A stretch of DNA of 64,000 nucleotides, taken from contig OX453277.1 in the NCBI GenBank assembly GCA_949710005.1, positions 8,818,127-8,882,126 on the forward strand, in the 5' to 3' direction. Positions within the stretch are counted from its first letter, which is position 1. Every line of letters begins with the position of its first letter. Positions 46,850 to 59,039 of this stretch are shown in pieces. Source of the stretch: Ricordea florida (Eukaryota > Cnidaria > Anthozoa > Corallimorpharia > Ricordeidae). The notes under the pieces were generated by a model. It had not been told where the DNA came from. It ran no database searches and saw nothing but the letters and a program-made list of their open reading frames with translations. Made by a program: the position numbers and the translations under genes.

Positions 46850-49589
46850 CTATAGTGTTTCTAAAAATCAAGGTTCTAGGCTTTTAACACTGTCCAGCTG
46901 ATACAGTTTGTCTTAACTCGACATTTGAATTATAAACCGCTATAAACCTGAAGACGCAGCATCGTGATAAACTGGACTGTAAGTTACGAAATAATCGGTC
47001 CAAACGATTGCTTAACGTTTGAGCAGTGTTAGGTCTTGCATTTTTCAAGCGTTTCACCGCACACAGCAGCGCCACGCGAAAAAAAGGTAGCGACGAAAAG
47101 GGCGGGGTAGACTGGGTAACCGTCCCGCCTTTTAAGTGGAATGTAGATCTGCATTTCCCTCACATCTCTCTGAGCCCGAATTATTGGAAGGGGCTAGCTA
47201 ATTCATATCTTCCTGATCGGATTATTAAATTCTTGTGAGATAATTTTTGAAGTTTTGCTCAGTTTTTGCTCACTGTAATGCCGTGGTTAAAACTTCTAAC
47301 TGGAAATGGAATCATTTTATTAACGCTTTCAGACGAAGCGTTCATTCGTGTGAATGGTAGTTTTACAGTGCAATGCAGCGGACGCATAAGCTTTTATACT
47401 CATGCAACTGAAAAGTTCAGTTGTACTGTGGTCGGATTGACTTTAATAAACGATTGCATCTGTGAGAAATTGAAACGCATAAAATGGTTTATCAAAGAAG
47501 ATTTCAACATATGAAAGGTCATCGAGGTTTTGTACGCAACTTAGGGGGTTACAAAGATGAGACCGGAAAAAATTTACACTTGAACGGGAATTCTCATAAT
47601 GGAAGTTGTACCGCCGAGAGATTTGAGAGTAGCTGCCGTTTCGAGGGCTTGCCCTTCGCAACAGCCAGTGAATGGTTGTATAGGTTTGCCCGCGAACCAT
47701 GTTGCTTCAAGCCCTCTCATAATTGGCAAGCTGTTGTTCGTTTTAAGAAACTCCAATAAAGTACTGCGAGGAAACTTTTATTGAGATGGAATTTAGGAGA
47801 AAATGTAACAGAAGAGACAGCGTTCCGGAAAGGTATAAAGTTAACATTCCGGTTGTCCCGTCCACAGAGCTGTTGGAAACACAGAACACACCTTTCCGGT
47901 AAATTTTGTCACTTAGCACAGGAAACCAAAAGGAGATTCATTACAAAAGTGATTGAAAAATGGGAAAAGAGGTAGAGAAGTAAGCATTCGAGGGAAGAAG
48001 ACCTCGGCGCCCATCTCTGTAGGCGAGTGTCTCCGTCGAGGCGAAGTTGCTAAAAGGAAAGTCCTATGCCGAATTTGTGGAATCAACAGTTGGTAGATAC
48101 GTCTTCTACAGCAATGCCCCTCGTAGTAATTTACAGCGTCAATTGGATCAATTAAGGCAAATTTCCGCATAAGAAGGACAAGTTAATGAAGGATTCAGAC
48201 GGCCAACGCGACAAGAATCGTGTAAAGGAAACCGACGGCGGAAAAGTGGTTTTGTTTCCTTGTCGTCATCGCTAAATAGAACGCTTCCGTAGGAAAAATG
48301 AGCCAAGAGTTGGAATATGTTATCACGAGTCCATTTCCTTGGGATAAGATTAGATAAGGTGGGTATATCCTTACACGACAGCTTGTGCACAATTGTACAT
48401 TGTCATAAAAACTTAAATGATTTACATTTGTAGTAAAAGCGTGCTGTGTATCGAGGAAAACCAATAAGCAAATATATCCGCGACAGTAAGAAGAACGGAA
48501 AAGTTGCAATAGAGCATTTCACATTTGCAGTTGGCGTTTATCATTATAAATCGTTAATAATAACGTGTTTCCGTCTACTAGAAGCAAATGTACTACGGAA
48601 GACAAAACATTACTTTTATGTCTATGTAACGAGATGGAGCAGCTTAGCCATTGCGACATTTACTTCAGTAACGATTACTCTTTATGCACCGACAACTCGA
48701 CACTAAACCACGTTTTGGCTGAAGTATAGAGAGGTGAGTCGTTCTCCAGTCAAAAAGACTATTTGGCGTACTTTCAAGTGGATTTTACCTTTCTTGAGCG
48801 ACAGAAGTTAACGCCATAATAATCCAATAAGACGCAATATAGCTCAGCATTCAAAGGCTTATTCATTACTCGGAACAAATGATTCTTTGTTTGAAGTGGC
48901 CGAAACTCCAAATCACCAATGAAGATGTTTATCAAAATGCTTGCTAAATTTACTCCGACCATTAACTCAGGCGCAAAACGAATGAAAGGTTTTAGTGTGA
49001 TGCAAACATGGGTCAGTTTACTTTGTGTCTCGCTGGGTCAGTTGTAAAAAAATGTTTTAACGACGGTGTGTCTTGTCCTGCGAGGTTTTCAGTTTTAAGG
49101 GTGAAGAGATGGATTTTTTGGGAAAACACAATTTAAGTGAGAATTAAAACACGTTGCGAGAAAAAAGTCAAACAACGGCTCGGTAGTAAAGTCAAGTAGA
49201 CTAAAAACTGTTCAGTTCTTAAGGTTATTAGCGTTTATGTAGGAAGGCAGACACCAAAATACACCTTAAATTATCTCCCTGTTACTATCCTAAGACAACG
49301 CCCATTTAGCCATCTAATTGGGCTGGATTTTCTTATCTCCAAGGTATCTTCACGGTATCAACCGATCAGCGTATTATCGATTCGTGAAGCGGTCAGGTTT
49401 GTTATGATGGAAAAACTTGACGATATATGAGAAACTCAGAGAAAACCACAAAGTGATCACCAGTCGTGTTATGTCTAATTCGTGGCAGGTTTTGTCTGCG
49501 CCATAATATAATTGATTGTGGAAACAAGTCAACCTTGTTACAGATAATACCTCTCCTCCATCTCCAGAGTAGGGTTTCAATTGCGGCAG
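46850..49589. other. Intergenic, no gene supported
   Basis: Many overlapping open frames of 60-104 codons on both strands around 47440-48510, none with a recognisable domain. A 61-codon frame at 47599-47784 ends in LLFVLRNSNKVL and could be a retroelement scrap, but this is too weak to call. Confidence 0.35.
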
Positions 49590-49985
49590 TTGCAGTACTG
49601 TAGGTAATCGATCAGTTCAGTAAAAGCGATAGTCACACTTCATGATATATAATCCACAGATGAAAAAGGTGAAGCTACGCTGTATAGCAAAACAAAAAGT
49701 ATCTTTCTTAGTAAAGAATGATCGCACTGCATGTTTTGATTCACTGTTAAATAAAGTTACAGCCACACTGAATAGTAAAACAAACAGCACCACACCGAAA
49801 TACTGTTCTTTAGTTTTAGTCTAAGGAATACTGACTCTGCATCGTTTGATCTATAGATAAAAATGGTAGAGCCACACTGTACAGTGAACTAAACAATACC
49901 ACACAGCAGTACTGTTGGATAGTAACAGCCTAGGCGATTTTGACACTACATGGTGTGATGAACATATGATGAAGTTAGAAACGCA
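49590..49985 (+). repeat. Degraded 106-bp satellite, forward (outlier of array D)
   Basis: Three to four diverged units in forward orientation, marked by GATCGCACTGCATG, CCACACTGAATAGTAAAAC and GTACTGTT elements. Confidence 0.7.
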
Positions 49986-50449
49986 CTGGTCGGTGTCACT
50001 TGTCGATATTTCTCCCCTTCTGCGCCGTATTTAGGGTTTCAATTGTGGATTTGAATGGGGTGACAGTTACTGTACATTATGTACCGTACTGTGCCTTCAT
50101 ACAGTGTCTGTAATCTCTGGTCAACTCTAATACCTATTTTTCTCAACACAAAGGAATTTAATTGTGAGAGAAATCACCGGGTAACTGAAGATTTCCTTAA
50201 TACTTTTAACGCAGACCAAGGCTCAAGAAAGAAAAACGAGAAAATAAACTACTTCTGCTGAAATAGAAAGTGGGATAATGGAGAAATGTTTTAGATTATC
50301 TCACTCTAAAGAGCAAATTCAGACAATGCTTAAATGAATATTCAGTGACAAGGTTCCATTCATTTGCTGCCAAAAAAAGAAAAGTGAAAATGTATTGGAT
50401 TGCCGACGCTATGAATTAATAACAAGAATCCAATGTTTAAAAAATTATG

Positions 50450-52185
50450 TTAGGCAGTACAGTTCAGTTAAGTAGCTTCCCAAGAAATGGTCACAATGCA
50501 CGGTTTAACTGATCCACAGATGAAAAAGTTAGAACCACATATGAACTGCATGCACAGTAAAACAAAAGGAACCACAGTACAGTACTGTTACTTCCCACAG
50601 AATGTCACACTGAATGGTTTGATCCACAGATGAAAACCCCGCCGAGTTAGAACAACACTGTATAGTAAAACAAACAGTACCTCAGTACAGTACTGTTCAG
50701 TAGCTTTCCAAAGAATGGTCACACTGCATGGTTTGATCCACATGAAAATGAAAAAGTTAGAACAACACTGTATAGTAAAACAAACAGTACCGCAGTACAG
50801 TACAAAGAATGGTCACACTGCATGGTTTGATCCACATGAAAATGAAAAAGTTAGAACCACACTGTATAGTAAAACAAACAGTACCACAGTATAGTACTGT
50901 TCAGTAGCTTTCCAAAGAATGGTCGCACTGCATAGTTGGATCCGCAGATGAAAAAGTTAGAACCACATGCACTGTATAGTAAAACAAACAGTACCACAGT
51001 AAGCTACTGTAAGCTACTGTTACTTCCCACAGAATGGTCACACTGCATGGCCTGATCCACGGATGAAAAAGTAAGAACCACGCTGTGGGGTCAAACAAAC
51101 AGCACTACAGTAAAGTGCTAATGTGCATAGCTTTAGTTAAACCAATTGTCACACTACACGATATGACCCACAGATGAAAAAGGTAAACACACACTGCATA
51201 GCAAAACAAACAGTACCATAGTACACTACTGTTCAGTAGCTTTCCAAAGATGGTCATACTGCATGGTTAGATCCACAGATAAGAAAGTTAGAGCCACACA
51301 GTAGAACAAACAGTACCACAGTACACTACTGTTCAGTGGCTTTCCAAAGATGGTCACACTGCATGGTTAGATCCACAGATAAGAAAGTTAGAGCCACACA
51401 GTAAAACAAACAGTACCACAGTACAGTACTGTTCAGTGGCTTTCCAAAGATGGTCACACTGCATGGTTTGATCCACAGACAAGAAAGTTAGAGCCACAAA
51501 GTAAAACAAACAGTACCACAGTACACTACTGTTCAGTGGCTTTCCAAAGATGGTCACACTGCATGGTTTGATCCACAGAAAAGAAAGTTAGAGCCACACA
51601 GTAAAACAAACAAGACCACAGTAAGGTACTGTTTAGAAGCCTCTAGTCAAAGCAATAGCCACCCTGCATGGCGTAATGTGCCCCATAATGTGGTATAGTG
51701 AAACAAACATCTTTAGACTGAGCATAGTAAAATTCTAAGTAGCTTCCTAAGGAATGATCACACTATGCGGTCTCATTGATATATGAAAAATCCCGAACCA
51801 AGGTTTGAAGAAAAAAAAAAATTACCAGGGTACAGTAGTGTTCAGTAGCTTTCCAAAGAATGGTCAGACTGCATGGTTTGATACACAGATGAAAAAGTTA
51901 GAACCACACTGTGTAGTAAAACAAACAGTACCACAGTACAGTACTGTTCAGTAGCTTTCCAAAGAATGGTCACACTGCATGGTTTGATGCACAGATGAAA
52001 AAGTTAGAACCACACTGTATAGTAAAACAAACAGTACCACAGTATAGTACTGTTCAGTAGCTTTCTAAAGAATGGTCACACTGCATGGTGTGATCCACAG
52101 ATGAAAAAGTTAGAACCACACTGTATAGTAAAACAAACAGTACCACAGTACAGTACTGTTCAGTAGCTTTCCACGGAATGTCTAC
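50450..52185 (+). repeat. 106-bp satellite array D (forward, best preserved)
   Basis: About sixteen units. The last block (anchors 51841, 51947, 52053, 52159) has an exact 106-bp period with few differences and gives the cleanest consensus. Several units around 50560-51010 lack a GTTCAGTAGC segment or carry short insertions. Open frames of 65-67 codons are repeat translations. Confidence 0.92.
51232..51640 (+). repeat. 100-bp subfamily inside array D
   Basis: Anchors at 51232, 51332, 51432, 51532 and 51632 give four consecutive units of exactly 100 bp. Relative to the 106-bp form they have AAGATGG for AAGAATGG and lack five bases at ACTGTATAGTAAAAC; they also share GTGGC and GATAAGAAAG changes. 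They are closer to each other than to neighbouring units, showing local amplification. Confidence 0.88.
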
Positions 52186-52189
52186 GGCA

Positions 52190-54821
52190 ATGCTTGGCAA
52201 TTAACGCGGTCTTTAAGACAGACTCGACTCGATCGCTACAACGATGTTTGTCGCACTTGTTATTAACGCTGAATTTTAGCAAGAAAGACTAAGAGTGTTG
52301 CCATAGAGCTCATGTGCATAAGAACGATCATTAACAAGTATTTTCTGGCTACTACAACATAGACTGTGTGTTTTTATTATAAATCCTCTAGCGCCATCTT
52401 GGAAAGCTGAGACACGAATCACGAATCTTTATTCTGTTCTCGTTTTCATTACGAATTTGTTGCAATATCTTATTTACAGCTATACAAGTGTAGCTCAGTG
52501 TAAAAATGACTCACTTTCTAACGAAAAGAATTACTTCATCGCTAAAGTCAGAATTGGTTTACATTTTGAGATGGAGAAATCACACGAAACTTGTGTAAAT
52601 TCCGTTCTGTACGGTAACTCGCCTGTCGACGTACAATTTACAAACGGATGGCGACAGTTTCGTTTCAGTTTGTAAAGACAGGCAAAGTCAAAGCCACGAA
52701 GCTAAATTTCTTCATAACTGGACATAATAATTAATTAACAAAAACTAAGTCAGCCCGCATTTACAAACACATTGATTTTGAGTGCAGCCATAGACTTTCA
52801 GAAGTGAGGTTTTGTAGCAAGCCTCACGAGGTGAAAACTTGATTGCTCGAGCTGTTTTGTATTTTCGGTGTAACATGTTAAACTCAACGGTCCTCTTAAC
52901 GTGAATAACCTTTCGTCATTTAAATTAAGTACTTCAGTGTCATAAATCTCGCGGAAAATAACAGCTAATGTGGTTACTTATATTACATGTGATGCATAAA
53001 ATGTTTTAACTTACAGATTCCCGTAAAGTTTTCAGCGAAAGATGCAAGTTGGCATATTAGCAAGTAAATTGTCCACTGAGTGCGCCGTGCTTTTCAAGCG
53101 GCGGTGTTGTCGAACATACGAGTAATGGACCAACTTGACTGACACGAACAATGCAATCAGAAATTGGTGATTTAAATTTATCACACGCATGCAAAGCTAA
53201 CTAAGGTCTACTTGAAGCCCGCGCTATATAAGTCGTATAGACGTAAATAGACGAAAAAATTCGATAAAATAAAACCAAAACAAAAGCTAACAATTAGAAA
53301 AAACGACCATAACTTCGCGGTTTAACGTGTCGCAACAAAATGTCATGTGTCCATGCATGTCATACAAAATACGCGAAAAAGCGAGTGAAAATCGAAACTA
53401 GAAAAAAATTCACAAGTTCCTGAATCCTTCACGAGTCAAATATTCTAACGATACAAAACAAAACAGCTCATGTTTTCCTGGTGCCTATTTGTTTCGCCAT
53501 GTTGCTCAGTAAAGTTAAACGCTGTTGAGCGAAACAGAACCAGACACTGTATACCGGCTGCGTTCAAAATAGCCCAGCTTTTAATAATAAGTCTTGCAAC
53601 GTTTGGTGCTCGTCCAACTAAAAGCAAAGTTTAATTCTTTGCTAACAAAGGGTTAAGTTTTGCGACAGGTACTTTCTTACAGATCGATTAAATCTGTTTG
53701 CATTGATAGGGACGAAATACTGAATTTTAAAATTCCTTTTGCTGTGAAAAATGCAATAATTGAATCTTAGGCATTTTTTTTCCACAAATCCTTCACCACA
53801 TGAAAGCACTGTTTGGTAGCTTTCCAAAAAGTTGGTTTCCGCGTAAAATGGCATCATTTCAATCACAGTAATCCTGGAGTTCTAGACAAAAATGGTGAAA
53901 CATTATTCCTCGGCAGATGTCAGTTTCATTTGGGGGCCATACGGTTGTCGAGTCACAAGGATATCACTTATTACTCGCAGCTTGGAAATATTTTTCATTC
54001 AAATCTCTTCCACTGAATTTACAGCATTGTGACCACCTCGCTCGATGCAACAATACTGCTGTTGATCACAACTGGAATGTGTTTCACAAACATTCATTTT
54101 GGTCACACTTCTCGGTTTTAATTCGGAGATTCAAAAATTCGAACCATTTTAACGCCGTCTAATTTGACGCAGATTACCATCCTGTATCATAATAACTGAT
54201 GGACAACTGTGTTGAATGCGGAAAAAATATCTGATAGACGTACCGCAAGAATTTTTCAGGACAGATGTTGAAAGTTGCGTTGTTTACATTAGCACAACAG
54301 CAAAAAATGTGGACATATACCGGTACTGTGACAGTAAAACGTTTACTAGAGTGCAAAAAATAGGGAACATTAACTTAAAACTAGTGAGCTACAATCGATC
54401 AAATTTAATTCAAGGTTCCGCTGTCATATCGTATGAATTAAAGTTTGCCCTTGTCAGAGTAAAAGGCGGTTGAGAGTTCAACCACATATAATGTACAGTT
54501 TCCAAGATTTTCACTCTGTGAGAGTGATCATAAAAAGTTTGAGTATTAGAACCACGTTATAACAGGATTAATTAGTGAAAAGGAAAGCGAGAAAAAGGTT
54601 TGACTCTTGGAGTCAAAGGTTTGAAGGTTAGAGCCACATGAATCGCACTACTCCAGGTTTGACGTTGACAATGCAAGGGTTCAAAATTAAAAACACAATG
54701 TATACAAGAGCAGGTTTCACTTTAAGACAAAAAGTTGAAGGTTAGACTTCCACGGTGTACGAATCAAGGTAAGCAAGTGAATATATGAAAGACCATATAT
54801 TTGAACTGCGGAGTAATATGC
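52190..54821. other. Intergenic; scattered satellite traces, no gene
   Basis: A fragment at 53805-53830 (GCACTGTTTGGTAGCTTTCC) and pieces around 54600-54700 with GGTTAGAGCCACA recall the 106-bp satellite. An 85-codon frame at 54216-54473 has even, protein-like composition but no recognised family or splice context. Confidence 0.4.
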
Positions 54822-54971
54822 AATGACATTGGTTGATCATCGCAGTTATGTACACACACAGCTGTGAAATTAAAGCTTGAAAAAAAAATATTCAGCCCTG
54901 AAGTTTTTCAGGCTTTAATTTCACAGCTGCTTAAGTTGTGTACATAACTGGGATGATCAATCAATGTCATT
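54822..54971. mobile_element. 150-bp hairpin element related to the tRNA cassettes
   Basis: Arms starting AATGACATTGGTTGATCATC and ending in the complementary GATGATCAATCAATGTCATT pair over about 60 bases with minor differences. The arm sequence, including CACAGCTG.GAAATTAAAGC, is the same as the flank of the tRNA-like genes at 63451-63520, and the 40 bases before it match the cassette spacer at 63920-63960. This copy has no tRNA. Confidence 0.7.
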
Positions 54972-55720
54972 ACGAATCAAGGTAAGTTGACAATGGAAGG
55001 TAAAAAGGTGGAAAGCCAGAGCCACAATGTGGGACTCAATGAGGTTTGCATTATTGGAACTCTAGTCATGCACTGTATAATTTAATGATCCAAATGAAAA
55101 CGTTAGAAACAGGACTGCAGCACTGAATGTTAAATTTTTGAGGCGACGAGGTTTTATATCCAAAAGCCACTTTACATGCACCATTAAACTTTCTGTAAAG
55201 TGCAACAAACGGTGATCGCCCTCCGAACTAAAACCAACGTTGAATTCTTTGCTATCATAGGATTTTCTCAACGGTGATTTTGTCACTCATCGCATGATAT
55301 AAAGTGATCGGGCAAATTGTCATTCAAATCTGGGTAGTTTTTACCAAAATTTGCTTGGACAAAGTTGGGTAATACATAGTTAAACAGGAATTACTAATTA
55401 TAATCGATCAATAGTATGAACAGCGTTACAGAGGTTTGCTCAATGTTCCTAACGATTGACTGAAGCTATCTTTGGTTCAGCAGCCTGACAATAAGCTATT
55501 TGTCCATACGAATGTCACAAAAAACCTTTTTTATAAGACTGAAACGCCTGCGAGGTTTTTCGCCCTTTTATTTGATTCTACTCTGTTTTTTACTACTTTG
55601 TCGTCCAAAGGCTTTGCTGGAGTTATTCGATTTATTATCATTATTTTCTGCGCATTTCAGAGAATCTCAAACGTGAGATTTTGAAAAACCGTGTACGCCC
55701 GTTTTGAGACAATCCTCCAA
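54972..55720. other. Intergenic, no feature supported
   Basis: Some satellite-like words (GTTAGAAAC, TCCAAATGAAAACG near 55090) occur but no clear unit. No gene seen. Confidence 0.35.
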
Positions 55721-56250
55721 GCGTAGGAGGACAGCGACCAATTGGTCGGTGTCCTCTTGCAACATTCACAATTGGCAGTGTGGTAAACCAGAAGCTCCAC
55801 TGCTTTTAAAAAAACAACACAGAGTAAATTTCTCTCTCCCGCCCCTCCAAAAAAAAAGAAAAAAAGAAAAACAAAAAAAACAAAAACAAAAAAGATATTG
55901 GAGTAGAACGTAACAGCGACGAATTTTTTGGTGACTGCTAGTAACATTTAAACCGAAACATTCAGTGCACCTATTTTTCAAGTTCCAACATTTTTCTGGT
56001 TGGGGTACTAACCTAAAGACGACACGCCGCACATTCCTTAGTTTCAGAAAACATTGGCGTAGGAAGACAACGGAACAGCGACGAATTTTTCGGTGTTTTC
56101 TAGTAACATCTGCAATTGACAGTGTGGTAAGCCATACTTAAACCGAAATTTTCCAAATCCCAACGCTTTCCTGGTTGGAATCCTAAACCAAAACAACATG
56201 AAATGAATTCCTTTCGAATAACTTTCAACAAAACGATAGCGTTGCATCTT
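55721..56250. repeat. Three diverged copies of a ~150-bp repeat
   Basis: Segments beginning near 55721, 55908 and 56056 share a path of GGA.AGCGA, then AATTTTT.GGTG, then GTAACAT, then CAGTGTGGTAA or its remnant, then CCGAAA and CTGGTTGG. They are interrupted by an A-rich run (55845-55892). Probably an old dispersed or tandem repeat. Confidence 0.5.
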
Positions 56251-56611
56251 TGGGAGTTAAGCACGCAGCACGTCCATAAAGCTTTTCCCAAATGAGAAAA
56301 GTGTATTTGTTGACTCAGTGACCGTTCCTTGACTCTGAACTAAGGTTTCTAACACTCAACAGTTTACAACGAAACACAAGATCAGTGGTGAAAGAATGGA
56401 AGACCATTTCCTCGTGGAAAAACATCCCGATTCTTTCGACAAATTTTGTTAGTCGCTGGTATATTGTATTGTAATAAACCTTCGTATAACAGCACTCTCA
56501 GGTTAATCAATCGACCCCACAATAAAAAAATCGGGCTTCGTTTAAGGTTCTCACTTTGTTCTCTTACGGATGACAATTTGCCTCAGTACGGTACTGTGCT
56601 AAAAAGAAAAG

Positions 56612-56847
56612 CACGCCTGCAAAGCGAAAAGCGCGCAGCTGAATTTGACGCGTCTAGGAAAGTGTCAAATTCAGTTGCGCACTTTTAAACGCGTCAAATT
56701 CAGTTGCGCGCTTTTAAACGCGTCAAATTCTGTCGCGCGCTTTTAAGCGCGTCCAATTCAGTCGCGCGCTTTTAAACGCGTCAAATTCAGTTGCGCTCTT
56801 TTAAAACGCGTCAAATTCAGTTGCGCGCTTTTCGCTAAGCAGGCGTG
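56612..56847. mobile_element. Inverted-repeat element with 29-bp core amplified in tandem
   Basis: Outer arms CACGCCTGC (56612-56620) and its complement (56839-56847) continue inward through GCGAAAAGCGCGC and on into the TGAATTTGACGC block, giving roughly 40-bp inverted termini. Between them the inner part of the right arm is repeated: GTCAAATTC or variant starts at 56664, 56693, 56722, 56751, 56780 and 56810, a 29-bp period. CpG content is much higher than the surroundings. Confidence 0.75.
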
Positions 56848-57272
56848 AGAGGCGTTATAAGATCAAGCAAAATCAAACAAGTTTATTCATTATATGGACA
56901 AGAGTTTCTTACTTAGAAACTACATCGTTTGTGGGCACATTGATGATGGCCGTCCAAACAGTCATTTTGTCTATACTACAGAAAGAACATAATATAGTGG
57001 CTTGAGGATATAAATTTAATTTTCCTTGAGATGAAAACAATCCTTAACCACCCTAAAATGAAATTTGAATCCACGCAATAGCGCTTAACATACTCTAATA
57101 ATCCACAGTTATCACTCGAGTAATATATCATGCAATATCTGGATTTTATTAAGTACCGTTATTTATTTAACATTTATTCGCTGAGGGTGAAGCGATAATT
57201 GGTGAATATTCGCCGAGAAGAAGTCTAGGTGAATATTCACCGATAATCACTGAGCCTGAGGGGAATAATTGT
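56848..57272. other. Spacer without recognised features
   Basis: AT-rich; a small inverted motif (GGTGAATATTCGCC and GGTGAATATTCACC around 57201-57241) is the only structure noticed. Confidence 0.35.
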
Positions 57273-57462
57273 TTAAGTATAAATACACAGGTGATTATTT
57301 CAAAAAAAAGAAAAGAAAAAGCATTGTACAAAACGAAAACATACACACATTGTACGACTGGCAGCCATTTTGTTCGTCGAGGTGATTATCAGCTGATAAT
57401 TCGAGATAGCGAACCAATCAGAGCGCGCGATTTTGTATAATTACCTGAGTATTTATACTAAG
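57273..57462. mobile_element. MITE-like element, about 190 bp
   Basis: Left end (TTAAGTATAAATACACAGGT, from 57273) and right end (complement TTAGTATAAATACTCAGGT, to 57462) form about 30-bp imperfect terminal inverted repeats. The inside holds an A-rich run and an AGCTGATAATTCGAGATAGC motif. No coding capacity. Confidence 0.65.
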
Positions 57463-57826
57463 AGCGTTTATCGCCCAGAGTATGTCAATAAATAAATTTG
57501 CTACTTTATATTGCATAAGTGCTTGGTTATCAAAATCGACTTATCAGTCAACAAGGATTTCATCAAGCTGTTTAGTATAAAACTAGCCAACGCATACTGC
57601 AATGGGGCATGTTATTTTACTGTTGTATATTGGTATTCGAAGTATTACTACTGCAAACAGTTGTAATCGTAAGTCGTAAGTTGTAAGTTCCAATGTAATC
57701 CTATCGTGAGGAAAAGAGGCACCTATTGGAAGTATATTTATAAATCATCATCAGCTGTTATCATATCATCATTATATATTATCATCTATCATCATTATCT
57801 AATATCATTTATCATTCTTTATTCTC

Positions 57827-57877
<51 letters not shown>

Positions 57878-57878
57878 C
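57827..57878. repeat. (ATT)n microsatellite
   Basis: About seventeen perfect ATT triplets followed by ATTCTT-type degenerate repeats to about 57925. Confidence 0.95.
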
Positions 57879-58065
57879 ATTCGTATTCTTATTTTTTATT
57901 CTTATTCTTACTCTTATTATCAACAGTATTGCTTAGGGTCGCCATCTTTTACAGGAAGCAGTGACCAAAGCGTGCTGAAATGATTAACACAGTTAAGTAA
58001 CAGGACAATATTCTGAAAGCGCTCCAAATCTGAATTCAAAACTAGCTCAGGCCATCTTAATTTGA

Positions 58066-58185
58066 CCGGAGAATTCTTCGTAGTAGCCGGAGAATTCTTC
58101 GTAGTAGCCGGAGAATTCTTCGTAGTAGCCGGAGAATTCTTCGTAGTAGGCGGAGAATTCTTCGTAGTAGCCGGAGAATTCTTCG
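58066..58185. repeat. 21-bp minisatellite, six copies
   Basis: CCGGAGAATTCTTCGTAGTAG recurs from 58066, 58087, 58108, 58129, 58150 and 58171 with one substitution (GCGG in the fifth). The period is seven codons, so frames stay open on both strands: GEFFVVA repeats on plus and NSPATTK repeats on minus (within a 95-codon frame, 57920-58207). Coding status is unproven. Confidence 0.9.
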
Positions 58186-58804
58186 ATCTCCGATGCCTAA
58201 TGAACACCCTGCACTGGGGTCAACTCAGTAAAACTTTTACAAGTGTCATCAGAAGCCCATAAGACTTCAAACATGTAACTCACATTCACAGCTTGTCCAG
58301 AGTCAATATTTCCCAAGTACCATATTTGGAAACTGCTTGACCCAGTCTTTAAGCTCGTTGGCACTGATTGGTTCATTTGGTTTCTCTTGATTATCCAAAT
58401 AAGGTACTTGGTAGATTGAATGTGGACAAACTGTGGTTGAAGACGTTGAAAGGCAGTTGCACGTTTCAAGATTTATGGCTTACTGATATCACTCAAAAGT
58501 TTAGCCACTGTTTTAGAGTTTGAAAACGATAGCTATACTTGTAAATTACAATTGAGTTATTGAATCAACCCCGTGGCTTCAGATGTTTTGTTCTCCTCAA
58601 AGTAAAGAGGGGACCGCACACATTGTGGAACCAAGGTAGCTTAAACTAGTTCAGGTTTTCATGTTTATAACCATCTTTAAAACAAACAGCAAAGGAGAAG
58701 GGAACAGTGTAAAAAAAGAACATGTAACAACTGGTTCAACAGTTGGAAACCACAATGACAGGATCAAAATATACGATAGGCTTGGTGTATATACGACTGG
58801 TATG

Positions 58805-58954
58805 TATATGTTGTGGTTCAATTTTATCCTTGGTTTAAAAATCTTTCTCTCTTTGTTTTTGGCTATGGTAATGTATGATAATGTATGATAATTAGTTTAA
58901 AACAAAGGAAGAAAAATTTTAACTCAAGGATAAAATTGAACCACAACATATATA
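58805..58954. mobile_element. MITE-like hairpin, about 150 bp
   Basis: Arms of at least 50 bp: TATATGTTGTGGTTCAATTT at 58805 and its complement ending at about 58954, nearly perfect over the first 28 bases. The loop is A/T-rich with a tandem TAATGTATGA. No coding capacity. Confidence 0.75.
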
Positions 58955-59039
58955 ATATTAAGATGACAGAAAGTGTAGAGAAAGTCTTACCTTAGTTTCC
59001 AAAAAAAACTGTTAAATGGGTTCAAAATGGATGGTCACA

